Shown here in pieces: positions 16,929-26,593 of a stretch of DNA of 64,000 nt (its first letter is position 1; each line of letters opens with the position of its first letter). The position numbers and the translations under genes are program-made. Under the pieces are notes generated by a model. That model saw nothing but the letters and a program-made list of their open reading frames with translations, searched no databases and was not told the DNA's origin. This stretch comes from Acidobacteriota bacterium (lineage in GTDB: Bacteria > Acidobacteriota > Terriglobia > Acidiferrales > UBA7541), in the NCBI GenBank assembly GCA_003224085.1, contig QHYK01000044.1:1-64000 (forward strand). Direction: 5' to 3'.

Positions 16929-18509
16929 TCAGGTGGCGATTTGGGCTTTTGCCGGAACGGCGATGTACCCGCCTTTGTCGATTTCATCTTCGCCCATGCG
17001 GCGCCACGAGCGGCCGTCTTTTTGGAGCAGCTCTTCCGCTTCGGCCGGGCCCCACGAGCCTGCAGCATAATTGGGGAATCCTCGGGGCGGCAGCGCGTGC
17101 CACAAGTCGAGAATAGGCTGGATGACACTCCAGCCGGCTTCGACCATGTCGGCGCGTTGAAAAAGCGTAGCGTCGCCCGCCATGCAATCGCGTAGCAAGC
17201 GTTCGTAACCAGTGCTGTGCTCGGTTCCAAAATAGGTCCGGTAGTCGAAATCCATGTTGACCAACCCGAGCTTCATGACCGAGCCAGGAACCTTTGCGCC
17301 AAAACTCAACGAAATACCCTCGTCCGGCTGAATGTGAATGACCAAGCGGTTGGTCTCGAGGTTTCGAACGCTCGTGTTGCGGAAAAGCACGAAAGGCGTA
17401 CGGCGAAACTGGATGACGATCTCCGTCATGCGCCGCGCCAGGCGCTTGCCGGTGCGAAGATAAAAAGGCACGCCCGCCCAACGCCAGTTGTCGATGAGCA
17501 GCTTCATGGCGACAAATGTTTCCGTGTTCGAATCGGCCGCGACGTCCGGTTCACTGCGATAGCCCACGACGCGCTGGCCGTCAATCGTGCCGCTTCCATA
17601 TTGGCCGCGCACCATGTTGGTGAGTACCTCTTCCGGACTCCAGGGCTGAATGGCATGAAGCACTTCGGCCTGCTTGTTGCGGACTTCGTCGGCTTCAAAA
17701 GAAATAGGCGGCTCCATGGCGGTCATGGTGAGCAACTGGAAGAGATGATTTGGCACCATGTCGCGAAGCGCTCCTGCGGTCTCGTAAAACGCGCCGCGAT
17801 GTTCCACGCCAACACTCTCCGCGGCGGTGATTTGCACGTGGTCCACGTAATTGCGGTTCCAGAGCGGCTCGATGATGTTGTTGGAAAAGCGAAAAACCAT
17901 CACGTTTTGTACGGTCTCTTTGCCCAAATAGTGATCGATGCGGTAAATCTGCTTTTCCGTGAGAACCTGCTTCAACTCCTGGTTGAGCTGTTTGGCCGAA
18001 GCCAAATCATGGCCAAAGGGTTTTTCCACGATAACGCGCGACCAGCGGTGCTCTTCCTCCTTTGACAAGCAGCACTGGCCCAGCATTTTTACAATGGGCG
18101 AGAAGAAGCGGGGCGCGACGGCCAAATAAAAAAGACGGTTTCCGAGCGTGTCGTGCTTCTTGTCAGCCTCGGCGATTTGCGCCTCGAGCCGCTTATACGC
18201 ATCCGCGTCCAGGAAATCGCCTTTCACGTAGTAAATCCGCTCGACCATCCATTCCCAGATTTTTGGATCGATCGGCGACGCAGCGACCCTGGGAATGCCT
18301 TCGGCCAGGGATTTCCTAAAGCTTTCCGTGTCGAACTCGTTTCCCGCGAATCCTATAATCGCAAACTGCTTCGGCAGGAGGTTTTCCTGAACCAGATTGC
18401 AAAGTGCAGGGATCAACTTGCGCCGGGTCAAGTCACCCGTCGCGCCAAAAATCGTCATCACGCAAGGAGCGGCTGACGAATTCGTCTCCGGATGGTCGTA
18501 GTTCATCAC
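16929..18509 (-). CDS. zwf: Glucose-6-phosphate 1-dehydrogenase
   Basis: NADP-dependent oxidation of glucose 6-phosphate to 6-phosphogluconolactone. The 526-aa length is normal. Nucleotide site [19 protein letters not shown]; catalytic substrate motif [39 protein letters not shown] in the beta+alpha domain. Upstream of pgl and downstream of gnd on the same strand. Confidence 0.97.
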   Translation of the reverse strand: MMNYDHPETNSSAAPCVMTIFGATGDLTRRKLIPALCNLVQENLLPKQFAIIGFAGNEFDTESFRKSLAEGIPRVAASPIDPKIWEWMVERIYYVKGDFLDADAYKRLEAQIAEADKKHDTLGNRLFYLAVAPRFFSPIVKMLGQCCLSKEEEHRWSRVIVEKPFGHDLASAKQLNQELKQVLTEKQIYRIDHYLGKETVQNVMVFRFSNNIIEPLWNRNYVDHVQITAAESVGVEHRGAFYETAGALRDMVPNHLFQLLTMTAMEPPISFEADEVRNKQAEVLHAIQPWSPEEVLTNMVRGQYGSGTIDGQRVVGYRSEPDVAADSNTETFVAMKLLIDNWRWAGVPFYLRTGKRLARRMTEIVIQFRRTPFVLFRNTSVRNLETNRLVIHIQPDEGISLSFGAKVPGSVMKLGLVNMDFDYRTYFGTEHSTGYERLLRDCMAGDATLFQRADMVEAGWSVIQPILDLWHALPPRGFPNYAAGSWGPAEAEELLQKDGRSWRRMGEDEIDKGGYIAVPAKAQIAT

Positions 18510-18552
18510 TTAGGATCCCTCTAACAGCGCCAAAAAGAAACTTCCGCGGTTC

Positions 18553-19572
18553 TTAATGGCCCGCCTTCTTCTCGATGTGCCCGCCGAACTGGAACCGCAT
18601 TGCGGATAACACCTTGGCCGCGAAATCATCTTCGCCGCGTGACGTAAAGCGCTGATATAAAGATGCGCTGAGCACGGGGGCGGGTGCAGTCGATTCGATG
18701 GCCGCGAGAATGGTCCAGCGGCCTTCGCCGGAATCCGAAACGCGGCCGGAGAAGCGCTCGAGCGTCGGCTGCTCCAGCAAAGAAATCGCCGTGAGATCCA
18801 GCAGCCACGAGGCAACTACGCTTCCGCGGCGCCACACTTCCGCGATGTCCGCGAGATTGAAATCGTACTGATAATGCTCGGGATTGCGGAGCGGCGTGGT
18901 TTCCGCATCCGTCTCGCGATGGGACTTGCCAGCGTTGGCGTGCTTCAAAATGTTCAGGCCTTCAGCGTAAGCTGCCATCAAGCCATATTCGATTCCGTTG
19001 TGAACCATCTTCACAAAATGTCCGGCACCCGAAGGGCCGCAGTGCAAGTAGCCTTCTTCCGCGGTGCCGCCCGCTTTTTCGCGGCCAGGCGTGCGAGGCA
19101 CGTCGCCACGGCCAGGCGCCAGCGTCTTGAAGACGGGATCGAGACGCTTCACAACCGCCGTTTCGCCTCCAATCATCTGGCAATAGCCACGCTCGAGGCC
19201 CCAGACGCCGCCGCTGGTGCCCACGTCACAGTAGTGCAAGCCTTTCGAGGAGAGTTCTTTTGCGCGGCGGATATCGTCGATGTAATAAGAATTTCCGCCG
19301 TCAATCACCACGTCATCTTTGTCGAGGTTGCCGACCAGATCGTGCAGCGTGGCATCCACAACGGCCGCAGGCACCATAAGCCAAATTGCCCGCGGCTTTT
19401 GCAATTTGCCGACGAAATCGTCGAGCGATGTTGAGCCGGTCGCCCCTTCGGCGGAAAGCTGTTTCACCGATTCGGCGCTACGATCGTACACCACGCATTT
19501 GTGGCCGCCCTTTTGCAGGCGCCGCACCATGTTGGCCCCCATCCTGCCGAGCCCGATCATCCCCAATTGCAT
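18553..19572 (-). CDS. gnd: 6-phosphogluconate dehydrogenase, decarboxylating (short form)
   Basis: Oxidatively decarboxylates 6-phosphogluconate to ribulose 5-phosphate. A 339-aa, YqeC-type short enzyme. N-terminal Rossmann motif [35 protein letters not shown] and [20 protein letters not shown]; catalytic-region [20 protein letters not shown]. The short form often prefers NAD, but this cannot be fixed from sequence alone. 43 bases upstream of zwf and 48 bases after pgi. Confidence 0.93.
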   Translation of the reverse strand: MQLGMIGLGRMGANMVRRLQKGGHKCVVYDRSAESVKQLSAEGATGSTSLDDFVGKLQKPRAIWLMVPAAVVDATLHDLVGNLDKDDVVIDGGNSYYIDDIRRAKELSSKGLHYCDVGTSGGVWGLERGYCQMIGGETAVVKRLDPVFKTLAPGRGDVPRTPGREKAGGTAEEGYLHCGPSGAGHFVKMVHNGIEYGLMAAYAEGLNILKHANAGKSHRETDAETTPLRNPEHYQYDFNLADIAEVWRRGSVVASWLLDLTAISLLEQPTLERFSGRVSDSGEGRWTILAAIESTAPAPVLSASLYQRFTSRGEDDFAAKVLSAMRFQFGGHIEKKAGH

Positions 19573-19620
19573 CGTGTGTGCTCCTCGCCGATCGGCGTGA
19601 AAGAGGTTTGTCCCCGTTCG

Positions 19621-21336
19621 TTAGGCAACCGCTTTTTGCACGGCTTTGGATAGTGTGGCAAGCGCCGTCTTCAAGTTTTTGCCGAGATGGACACGCAATG
19701 CGCGGCGGCCCCTTTCCGCGAGGACAGCGAAATCACCGCGGGCCTGCGCCGCCTTGACCACTCCGAAGGTGTACTTCTGCCCGGGAACCGGCAAATCTTT
19801 TGCGTCGTCGCAGGTGATTTGCAGAAACACCCCGCTGTTAGGCCCGCCTTTGTAGGCTTGGCCGGTGGAGTGAAGGAAGCGTGGACCAAATCCGAGAACT
19901 GTAGCGACTTTCTTCTTGTCGCGCACCACGTGACGGATGGCCTGCAGCGCTTTCTCATTTTCTGAATTCATCGGGATGTAGCCGAGCACGGCAAAGTAAT
20001 CGCCAGCCTTGAGCCGGCTGAGATGCCTCTTTAGAACCGCAGCAGCATTCAAGCCACCGTGAATCGCCGCAACGTTTTTCTCATCGGCGAAGAACTGGAT
20101 GCCGCTCGCCTCAAAGAAAGGCACCTCGGCAGGCAGCTTGCCCTTGGCTTGGTATTCGCTGGTCAGTTTCCGCGTCTCGACCTTGCTGGCCTCGACGTCG
20201 GGCTGATTGAAGGCGTTGATGCCGAGGATAGAACCCGCAACCGCCGTGGCGATTTCCCAGCGGAAAAACTCCTGCCCCAGCGCGCAAACATGGTCAACAC
20301 TGATGCTGACGACTGGGTGCCCGGCTTTTTCGAGCGCCATCACGGCAGCGTCCTGCGCCCTGTTGGGTTTCGTTGCCAGGCGCAAATAAGCAAACACGCG
20401 ATCGTTGCCGTAAGCGGAGGGCCTCGCGAGGCGTTCGCGATCCACCGGAATGATGCCCTTCCCGCTTTTTCCAGTAGATTCGGCGATCAATTGCTCGAGC
20501 CACGCGCCGAGGTCATGAATTCCCGGGGAGGCAATGATGGTGAGCTTGTCGCGTCCCTGCGTCGCGGCCACACCGAGAATCGCTCCCAAAATGACGCCCG
20601 GATTCTCGTGCGCTGCCGAATTTGGGCCGCAGGCAGCGACCATTTCCTGTGCCGTTTGCAAAAATTGTTCCACGTCCAAGCCCATGATCGCCGCGGGCAC
20701 CATGCCGAAATTCGACAACGCGGAATAGCGCCCGCCGATGCTCGGGACACCAAAGAAGATTTCGCGGAACTTGTCAGCCACGGCAACTTCCTGCATGTGC
20801 GACCCGGGATCAGTGATAGCCACAAAGCGGTTCCCTGCCTCTTTCTCGCCCACTTTGGCCTTCACGCGCTCGAAGAAGTATTGCTTGTAAATGTTGGGCT
20901 CAAGCGTGCTGCCGGACTTGCTCGAGACGATACAAAGAGCGCTCTTGAGGTCCAGTTTCTCTTCAATGGATTTGATCTGTACGGGATCGGTGGAATCCAG
21001 AACGTGAAGTTCGGGAAATCCTTTTATCTTCCCAAACGTCATGCGCAGGACTTCCGGACAAAGGCTTGACCCTCCCATTCCCAGAAGCAGTGCATGCTTG
21101 AAGCGCGATTTCTGCACGTCTTCGGCAATTCTCCGGAAGGCGTCTACGTGCGTGAGTTGCTGGTCGACAATGTGCAGCCAGCCCAGCCAGTTGCTTTCAT
21201 CGGTCCGCGTCCAGAGCGACGCGTCCTTCTTCCAGAGGCGCGCAACTTTATTGTTTTTTCGCCAGTCCTCGAGCGAGGCGGCCACTGCATTGGCAAGTTC
21301 GTCCGGTAGTGTGCTGGTCTGCTTGTTCACGCTCAC
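19621..21336 (-). CDS. pgi: Glucose-6-phosphate isomerase
   Basis: Interconverts glucose 6-phosphate and fructose 6-phosphate. A 571-aa protein of the kind found fused to transaldolase in other bacteria. SIS motifs: HALLLGMGGSSLCPEVLRM, CIVSSKSGSTLEPNIYKQY, VGSILGINAFNQPDVE. It begins with GTG at 21336, overlapping the transaldolase stop by four bases (GTGA). Starts MSVNKQTSTLPDELANAV. Unfused but coupled here. Confidence 0.93.
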   Translation of the reverse strand: MSVNKQTSTLPDELANAVAASLEDWRKNNKVARLWKKDASLWTRTDESNWLGWLHIVDQQLTHVDAFRRIAEDVQKSRFKHALLLGMGGSSLCPEVLRMTFGKIKGFPELHVLDSTDPVQIKSIEEKLDLKSALCIVSSKSGSTLEPNIYKQYFFERVKAKVGEKEAGNRFVAITDPGSHMQEVAVADKFREIFFGVPSIGGRYSALSNFGMVPAAIMGLDVEQFLQTAQEMVAACGPNSAAHENPGVILGAILGVAATQGRDKLTIIASPGIHDLGAWLEQLIAESTGKSGKGIIPVDRERLARPSAYGNDRVFAYLRLATKPNRAQDAAVMALEKAGHPVVSISVDHVCALGQEFFRWEIATAVAGSILGINAFNQPDVEASKVETRKLTSEYQAKGKLPAEVPFFEASGIQFFADEKNVAAIHGGLNAAAVLKRHLSRLKAGDYFAVLGYIPMNSENEKALQAIRHVVRDKKKVATVLGFGPRFLHSTGQAYKGGPNSGVFLQITCDDAKDLPVPGQKYTFGVVKAAQARGDFAVLAERGRRALRVHLGKNLKTALATLSKAVQKAVA

Positions 21337-22502
21337 GCGCGGGCTCCGGCGGTTTTCCCCACGGCATCCAGCAGGGTTTTGAAGGCATCCGAGAACAGTT
21401 TCACGCCGTCCGCAAGCAGCTTGTCCGTGATTTCTTTCATCGAGATTCCCGCCTTGGCGAGATCGGCCATGGTTTTGGCCGCGCCTTCTACATTTTCCGT
21501 CAGGCTTGAGCGCAAACGCCCATGATCGCGGAAAGCGTCAAAGGTTGCCGGCGGAATCGTGTCCACGGTGTCCGCACCAATCAGTTCTTCGACGTAAAGC
21601 ACATCGCGATACTTGGGATTCTTCGTGCTCGTGCTGGCCCATAGAAGCCGCTGCGTCTGCGCCCCCTTGGCCGCGAGAGCTTTCCAGCGTGGCCCGCCAA
21701 AAAGTTCCTGGTATTTCTTGTAAGTCAGCCGCGCATTGGCGATGGCCACTTGGCCGCGGAGACTTTCAAGAAGAGCTTGCTGTCCCGCGTCCACGCCGGC
21801 CTTGAGTTTTTCATCGATGACGCTGTCAACGAGAGTGTCAATACGGCTGACAAAGAAACTGGCCACGCTGGCGATGTGGCTGATGTCCTGGCCCTTCGCG
21901 GCACGCGCTTCGAGCGCGGAAAGAAATGCCTCCGCGACTTTTTCATATACCGATTGCGCGAACAGCAGAGTGATATTGATATTGATGCCTTCTTCGAGGC
22001 ATTGCCGTATCGCGGGAAGGCCTTCCGGCGTGCCGGGGATCTTGACCATCACATTCGGGCGGTTCACACCCTTCCACAAGCGGTGCGCTTCCGCGATGGT
22101 GGCTTTTGTGTCGTAACCCAGAAAAGGCGAAACCTCGATGCTGACGTAGCCGTCGCGGCGGTTTGTCTCCTGGTAGACCGGGCGGAAGATGTCGCATGCG
22201 TCTTGAATGTCGCGGAACGCGATTTTTTCAAAAACTCCGTTGGCATCGAGGTTCTTCGCCTCGGGGGACTTCAGAATGTCGTCATATAGATTGCTGCCTG
22301 TGATCGCTTTCTCGAAAATCGCCGGGTTGGAGGTCATCCCGCGCAGTCCGTCGTTATCTATGTATTTTTTTAATTGCCCGCTGGTGAGCAGATCCCGGCG
22401 GACGTAATCCATCCAGGGCGACTGGCCGTACGCCAGCAAGCCCTTCAGCGGATTTGTGTCTTCTCCCTTAGCGATGTTGGGAAGAGTGGTTGTCGTCGTC
22501 AT
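21333..22502 (-). CDS. tal: Transaldolase
   Basis: Transfers a dihydroxyacetone unit between sugar phosphates in the non-oxidative pentose phosphate pathway. AAGGAG precedes the ATG at 22502 (389 aa); the open frame from 22535 is longer. Motifs: GLRGMTSNPAIFEKAI; Schiff-base lysine in RPNVMVKIPGTPEG; GININITLLFAQSVYEKVAE; ASVASFFVSRIDTLVD. The long Tal subtype that occurs as Tal-Pgi fusions. The stop overlaps the pgi start. Confidence 0.95.
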   Translation of the reverse strand: MTTTTTLPNIAKGEDTNPLKGLLAYGQSPWMDYVRRDLLTSGQLKKYIDNDGLRGMTSNPAIFEKAITGSNLYDDILKSPEAKNLDANGVFEKIAFRDIQDACDIFRPVYQETNRRDGYVSIEVSPFLGYDTKATIAEAHRLWKGVNRPNVMVKIPGTPEGLPAIRQCLEEGININITLLFAQSVYEKVAEAFLSALEARAAKGQDISHIASVASFFVSRIDTLVDSVIDEKLKAGVDAGQQALLESLRGQVAIANARLTYKKYQELFGGPRWKALAAKGAQTQRLLWASTSTKNPKYRDVLYVEELIGADTVDTIPPATFDAFRDHGRLRSSLTENVEGAAKTMADLAKAGISMKEITDKLLADGVKLFSDAFKTLLDAVGKTAGARA

Positions 22503-22585
22503 GGTTGGTTCTCCTTCAACCCAAAAACTCATCAAGCCTTTATTCTAAGCCTAGGAAAGAGGAGCGCTCCATGCTCCCGAAGCTC

Positions 22586-23056
22586 CTATACCTTCACCTT
22601 CGCGCCCGCCCCAAATTTTGCTTCGAGTGCCTTGATTTTTCCAAGCCGCCGAACATGGCGCTCTTCGCTGGTAAATTTTGCTCCCAGGAATGCCTTCACC
22701 AAATCTTCGGCCAGTTTCTCACCCACGACGCGCGAGCCGAGAACCAGCACGTTGATATCATCGTGCTCCACGCCCTGGTGCGCCGAGTACGTGTCGTGAC
22801 ACATGCCAGCGCGAATGCCCATCAGCTTGTTCGCAGCGACGCTCGCACCCACGCCACTGCCGCAAATCAGCACGCCGCGTTCGGCTTTTCCATCAAGCAC
22901 GGCTCGACCAACAGCTTCGGCAAAATCCGGATAGTCGGAGGGGTTCTCATTGAATGCGCCCACATCCAGCACTTCATGTCCTAAAGAGCGCAGGAAATCC
23001 CCCATCGCAACCTTGAGGGCAAAGCCTGCGTGATCCGACCCAATCACCAGCTTCAT
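22586..23056 (-). CDS. rpiB: Ribose-5-phosphate isomerase B
   Basis: Interconverts ribose 5-phosphate and ribulose 5-phosphate. The start is the ATG at 23056 ([18 protein letters not shown]), seven bases after the tkt stop (156 aa). RpiB signatures: [10 protein letters not shown], the active-site Cys in [18 protein letters not shown], and [20 protein letters not shown]. The C-terminal extension is short, as in most RpiB. Confidence 0.95.
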   Translation of the reverse strand: MKLVIGSDHAGFALKVAMGDFLRSLGHEVLDVGAFNENPSDYPDFAEAVGRAVLDGKAERGVLICGSGVGASVAANKLMGIRAGMCHDTYSAHQGVEHDDINVLVLGSRVVGEKLAEDLVKAFLGAKFTSEERHVRRLGKIKALEAKFGAGAKVKV

Positions 23057-23063
23057 CAGAGGC

Positions 23064-25130
23064 TCACTTCTGCAAAACTTCGCGGGCAGCGGCAACCATA
23101 TTGTCCGCGCTGAAACCGAATTTTTTCAGCAGATCCTTCAACGGAGCAGACGCACCGAAGCTGTGCATGCCAAGGATTTTACCTTTTGCCCCGGTGTAGC
23201 GTTCCCAGCCGAAAGTCGCGCCCATTTCCACGGCTACTCGCGCAGTGACGTCCGGCGGAAGTACGCTCGCCTTGTAAGCAGGGTCTTGTTTCTCAAAGAG
23301 CTCCCAACAAGGCATGCTCACGACTCTGGCTTTGATGGCTTCGGCTTTGAGCCTTTCGTACGCATCTACGCAAAGCGACACCTCGCTGCCGCTGGCCATT
23401 AAAATCACATCGGGCTTCCCTCCCCCGGCGTCCGCTAAAATATACGCGCCTTTCGCGACGCCCGAAGCGGGGGTGTATTTAGTCCGGTCAAGCGTCGGCA
23501 CCGCCTGCCGCGTCAGCACTAAACTGCAAGGCCCATGGGTGTGTTGCAGGATAACCTTGTACGCCTCCACTACCTCGTTCGCATCGCCCGGGCGGAGAAC
23601 CATCATGTTCGGCATGGCGCGCAGAGAAGCCAATTGCTCGACGGGTTGGTGCGTCGGGCCATCTTCCCCAAGGGCAATCGAGTCGTGCGTGAAAATGTAA
23701 ATAGCCGGAATCTCCATCAGCGCGCCCAAGCGCATGCTGGGCCGCATGTAATCGCTGAAATTGAAAAAGGTGCCGCTGAACGCGCGCAGTTTACATAAGG
23801 TCATCCCGTTGATGGCGGCGCCCATGGCGTGTTCACGCACGCCAAAGTGAATGTTCCGCCCGCGATACTGGTGGGGAAGAAACTCTCCGGCGCCGTCAAA
23901 CGTAAGGTTCGTTTTATTGGATTTTGCCAGGTCCGCGGAACCGCCAATGAGCCAGGGAATATTCTTCGCCAGCGTGTTGAGCACTTTTCCCGAGGATTCG
24001 CGCGTGGCAATGCCTTTGGGATCGGCCGGGAAACTCGGCAAGCCTTTGTCCCAGCCGTCGGGCAATTTCCCCGTCAGCATTCGGTTGATCTGATCCGCTT
24101 CCGGCGGAAATTGCTTTTTGTACTCCTCAAATTTGTTTCGCCACGCCGCATGCGCTTGTGCGCCGCGCTTGCCCACGCCGTTTTTGAACTGATCATAGAC
24201 GCCGTCTGGAACCAAGAACTTGGCGTCTTCCGGCCAGCCGTAATTTCTCTTCACCAACTTGACTTCGGCTTCGCCAAGAGGTTCCCCATGGGCCTCGTAG
24301 GAATCCTGTTTGTGCGGCGAGCCGTAGCCAATATGGCTGTCAACGATAATAAGCGTCGGCCGATCCTTTGTCTTGAGGAAATTTTCATACGCGTGTGCCA
24401 GCATCTCGAGGTCGTTGGCGTCGGTAACGCGCGTCACGTTCCACCCATAGCCCGCAAATCTTGTCGCTACGTCTTCGCTGAACGACCATTCCGCCGGGCC
24501 GTCCAGCGTCACGCGATTGTTGTCGTATACCCAGCAAAGATTCGAGAGCTTCAGGTGTCCTGCAAGCGAAGCCGCTTCACACGCCACACCTTCCATCAAG
24601 TCACCGTCTCCGCAAACTGCGTAAACATTGAAATCGAAAATCTCGAAGCCCGGCCGATTGTAATTCTCTCCCAGCCATTTGCTCGCAATGGCCATGCCCA
24701 CGCTGTTACCGGCGCCTTGCCCCAGCGGACCGGTTGTCGTCTCCACGCCCGTCGTCAGATGCGATTCAGGATGCCCCGGCGTCCGGCTATCAATTTGCCG
24801 GAACCGCTTAATCTCCTCCATGGATACCGCAAGATCGTTGGTTGCTGCGCCCTTGGAATTCACCAGGCGCACGCCGGCAAGATGCAGCGTCGCATACAGC
24901 AGCATGGAAGCATGACCCGCGGAGAGCACAAAGCGGTCGCGGTTTGGCCACGTGGGGTCCGCTGGGTTATAACGCAAATATTTCTGCCAAAGTGAATAAA
25001 CCACCGGCGCAAGCCCCATTGGCGCGCCCGGGTGGCCGGCATTTGCTTGCTGGACCGCATCGATAGCCAGCGTGCGGATGGTATTGATGCTAAGGAGATC
25101 GACGTCGACTTGACTCTTTACCTGACTCAC
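23064..25130 (-). CDS. tkt: Transketolase
   Basis: Thiamine-diphosphate enzyme transferring two-carbon units. The frame is open to 25541, but the GTG at 25130 has CAGGAG upstream and starts [20 protein letters not shown] as expected (688 aa). Motifs: [23 protein letters not shown] site [20 protein letters not shown]...[34 protein letters not shown]. First gene of the roughly 10-kb operon tkt-rpiB-tal-pgi-gnd-zwf-pgl-fbaB. Confidence 0.96.
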   Translation of the reverse strand: MSQVKSQVDVDLLSINTIRTLAIDAVQQANAGHPGAPMGLAPVVYSLWQKYLRYNPADPTWPNRDRFVLSAGHASMLLYATLHLAGVRLVNSKGAATNDLAVSMEEIKRFRQIDSRTPGHPESHLTTGVETTTGPLGQGAGNSVGMAIASKWLGENYNRPGFEIFDFNVYAVCGDGDLMEGVACEAASLAGHLKLSNLCWVYDNNRVTLDGPAEWSFSEDVATRFAGYGWNVTRVTDANDLEMLAHAYENFLKTKDRPTLIIVDSHIGYGSPHKQDSYEAHGEPLGEAEVKLVKRNYGWPEDAKFLVPDGVYDQFKNGVGKRGAQAHAAWRNKFEEYKKQFPPEADQINRMLTGKLPDGWDKGLPSFPADPKGIATRESSGKVLNTLAKNIPWLIGGSADLAKSNKTNLTFDGAGEFLPHQYRGRNIHFGVREHAMGAAINGMTLCKLRAFSGTFFNFSDYMRPSMRLGALMEIPAIYIFTHDSIALGEDGPTHQPVEQLASLRAMPNMMVLRPGDANEVVEAYKVILQHTHGPCSLVLTRQAVPTLDRTKYTPASGVAKGAYILADAGGGKPDVILMASGSEVSLCVDAYERLKAEAIKARVVSMPCWELFEKQDPAYKASVLPPDVTARVAVEMGATFGWERYTGAKGKILGMHSFGASAPLKDLLKKFGFSADNMVAAAREVLQK

Positions 25131-25197
25131 TTTCGCTCCTGTTGCGGGCAGGAGGGCACCCGCAAGATTTAGATGCGCCGGGGCACGGCGTGGGTGA

Positions 25198-25220
25198 CGG
25201 GATTTTACGACAAAATCCCG
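25198..25220. promoter_or_regulatory. Perfect hairpin in the tkt leader
   Basis: CGGGATTTT-ACGAC-AAAATCCCG forms a 9-bp perfect stem with a 5-nt loop, 68 bases upstream of the tkt GTG. There is no T-tract on either side, so it is more likely a leader structure or operator than a terminator. Confidence 0.4.
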
Positions 25221-25258
25221 ATGGCTGCTCGCTTGACGTTCAACGTTCTTCTGCCGAT

Positions 25259-25302
25259 GCCCGGGTGGCGGAATGGCAGACGCTGAGTTCTTAAAATCCT
25301 TA
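25259..25302 (+). tRNA. 5' fragment of tRNA-Leu (partial, non-functional)
   Basis: Bases 25258-25287 are identical to the 5' side of the intact tRNA-Leu at 37275-37304. After two mismatches the next 11 bases (25290-25300, anticodon loop and start of the 3' stem) also match. The sequence then diverges: there is no variable arm, T arm or acceptor 3' end. A tRNA-derived scar, probably an integration-site remnant. Confidence 0.75.
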
Positions 25303-25448
25303 ACACGTGTGCAAGCAAATCTTTTGCCATCATAGAACACGCGTAGAATGTATCTGTTAGTCCAACAAACCTGCGGATACTTCTCGCCCTTTCTTAGAAA
25401 ATTGGGACGGAATTGGGAGAAGTACCTCGTTTGTGGTGGCATCGGTCG

Positions 25449-25711
25449 ATGAAAAAGCACGACGACTGGCGCAGCGCGTCTGTGTTCACTCAGCCTGGAA
25501 CAACGGCCGCCACCCCTTCGGCCGCGCAGTCGAAGAAACAAGCACTCCTGGTCGATCCAAAAAATGCAGCTGAGATCCTCGGAATTCCGATCGCAGCGGT
25601 CCGCCGGTTGATCGCAGAAGATCGATTGCCGGCCATTCGGGCAGGCCGCGGTGGAAGTTTTGGATTGCTAGCTGGACCGCAATAGAGAAGTCCGCAGAAC
25701 GAATTCGATGA
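25449..25711 (+). pseudogene. Excisionase-like helix-turn-helix (HTH_17) protein, frameshifted
   Basis: MKKHDDWRSA opens a frame containing LLVDPKNAAEILGIPIAAVR, then RLIAEDRLPAIRAGR, the MerR-like DNA-binding fold of excisionases. In frame it ends GGSFGLLAGPQ (stop 25685). One base over, the sequence continues RWKFWIASWTAIEKSAERIR and stops at 25709-25711, the family-like tail after GR-RW. So a one-base shift near 25650 breaks it. It lies 150 bases from the tRNA-Leu fragment, where an excisionase would be expected in an integrated element. Confidence 0.6.
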
Positions 25712-25726
25712 CGCTCCACACCAAAC

Positions 25727-25996
25727 TCAACGGCAAGCTGCCAGCATTTTGTATTCCTCAGCCGCGTCCGCCCATTCTTGGATCTCAGCCGGCGTCAAAA
25801 ACTGCATATTGTCCTTGGTCAACATCCGGCCAGTCTTGATGGTCGCATAGATCTTCTCTGGGGCCACACCGGTCTTGAGGCCGGCGATAACGATCTCTCG
25901 CATCACGTCGGCCGTTCGGGTATCGTTTTCAGATTCGAACTGAGTGAAAGCTTTGGCAATAAGCGGATTGAAATGCAGAAGTTCTCTGTCGGTCAT
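25727..25996 (-). CDS. Hypothetical protein, 89 aa
   Basis: Starts MTDRELLHFNPLIAKAFTQF, with AGGGTAG upstream. A helical, charged protein with no cysteine cluster or membrane segment. The C-terminal MLTKDNMQFLTPAEIQEWAD looks like a short helical hairpin. I do not recognise the family. It lies among small genes just inside the tRNA-Leu fragment and is plausibly part of the same accessory block. Confidence 0.55.
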   Translation of the reverse strand: MTDRELLHFNPLIAKAFTQFESENDTRTADVMREIVIAGLKTGVAPEKIYATIKTGRMLTKDNMQFLTPAEIQEWADAAEEYKMLAACR

Positions 25997-26076
25997 GCGG
26001 CTACCCTATTTCAGACATTTTGCCACAAAGCTAGCTCCGAGGGGGTTGTTGTTGTTGCGCCAACACACTCAGGAGC

Positions 26077-26304
26077 TTACCGACAGTCTGTCGAATCCTT
26101 CGTCATATGCTGGGCAGCATCGTAGCGTTTTCCAGGATGCCAACGATGCCAGTCCTCTACCGATTCCGCCGAAAGCAGCTCCATCCGGACGAACAGGTCC
26201 ACGGGAGCAACGAATCCCCTTTCTCGAAGGAGATCCTCAGTGGCTTTCACGGTTCGAGCGTAATACCGATCCTGGCGGTAATTTGCCAGAGTGATTTTCT
26301 TCAC
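26077..26304 (-). CDS. Small conserved-type protein of unknown function (75 aa)
   Basis: The GTG at 26304 has GGAAGG eight bases upstream and starts KKITLANYRQDRYYARTVKA, followed by FVAPVDLFVRMELLSAESVE and DWHRWHPG. This resembles a family of about 90-aa proteins opening with ITLAKYRKD and ending in a DWRxGRVPYLERV-like segment. The tail here (KRYDAAQHMTKDSTDCR) does not match, so the C-terminus may be lost. The longer frame to 26508 has no coding character. Function unknown. Confidence 0.5.
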   Translation of the reverse strand: MKKITLANYRQDRYYARTVKATEDLLRERGFVAPVDLFVRMELLSAESVEDWHRWHPGKRYDAAQHMTKDSTDCR

Positions 26305-26593
26305 CGGAGCGTCCTTCCAAAGCCTCTGCCCCACCGTGGGAGTAGTGGGAGTTGATGATCGAGAATAGAGGCACTCACCTCCCGGGGGTGGCCATCTCGC
26401 CCGGAGTGCCGCGCAACGGGATGAGGTTACCCTTTCAGTTTTGGGAACGCAAATAAATGGCCGTGGGGCCAGCCTGGGCATGAAACGCGGCTTTCGAGTC
26501 TCCTCCACTGATTCGCAGCAAAGACCCGTTAACTGTGATGCTCTGAAAGAGACAAATCTTCGAATTGCTCCCTCACATTGGACAAAGCGGCTC

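Noticed and set aside
20059-21069. 336-codon plus-strand frame over pgi
   Set aside because: Fully antisense to a clear glucose-6-phosphate isomerase gene.
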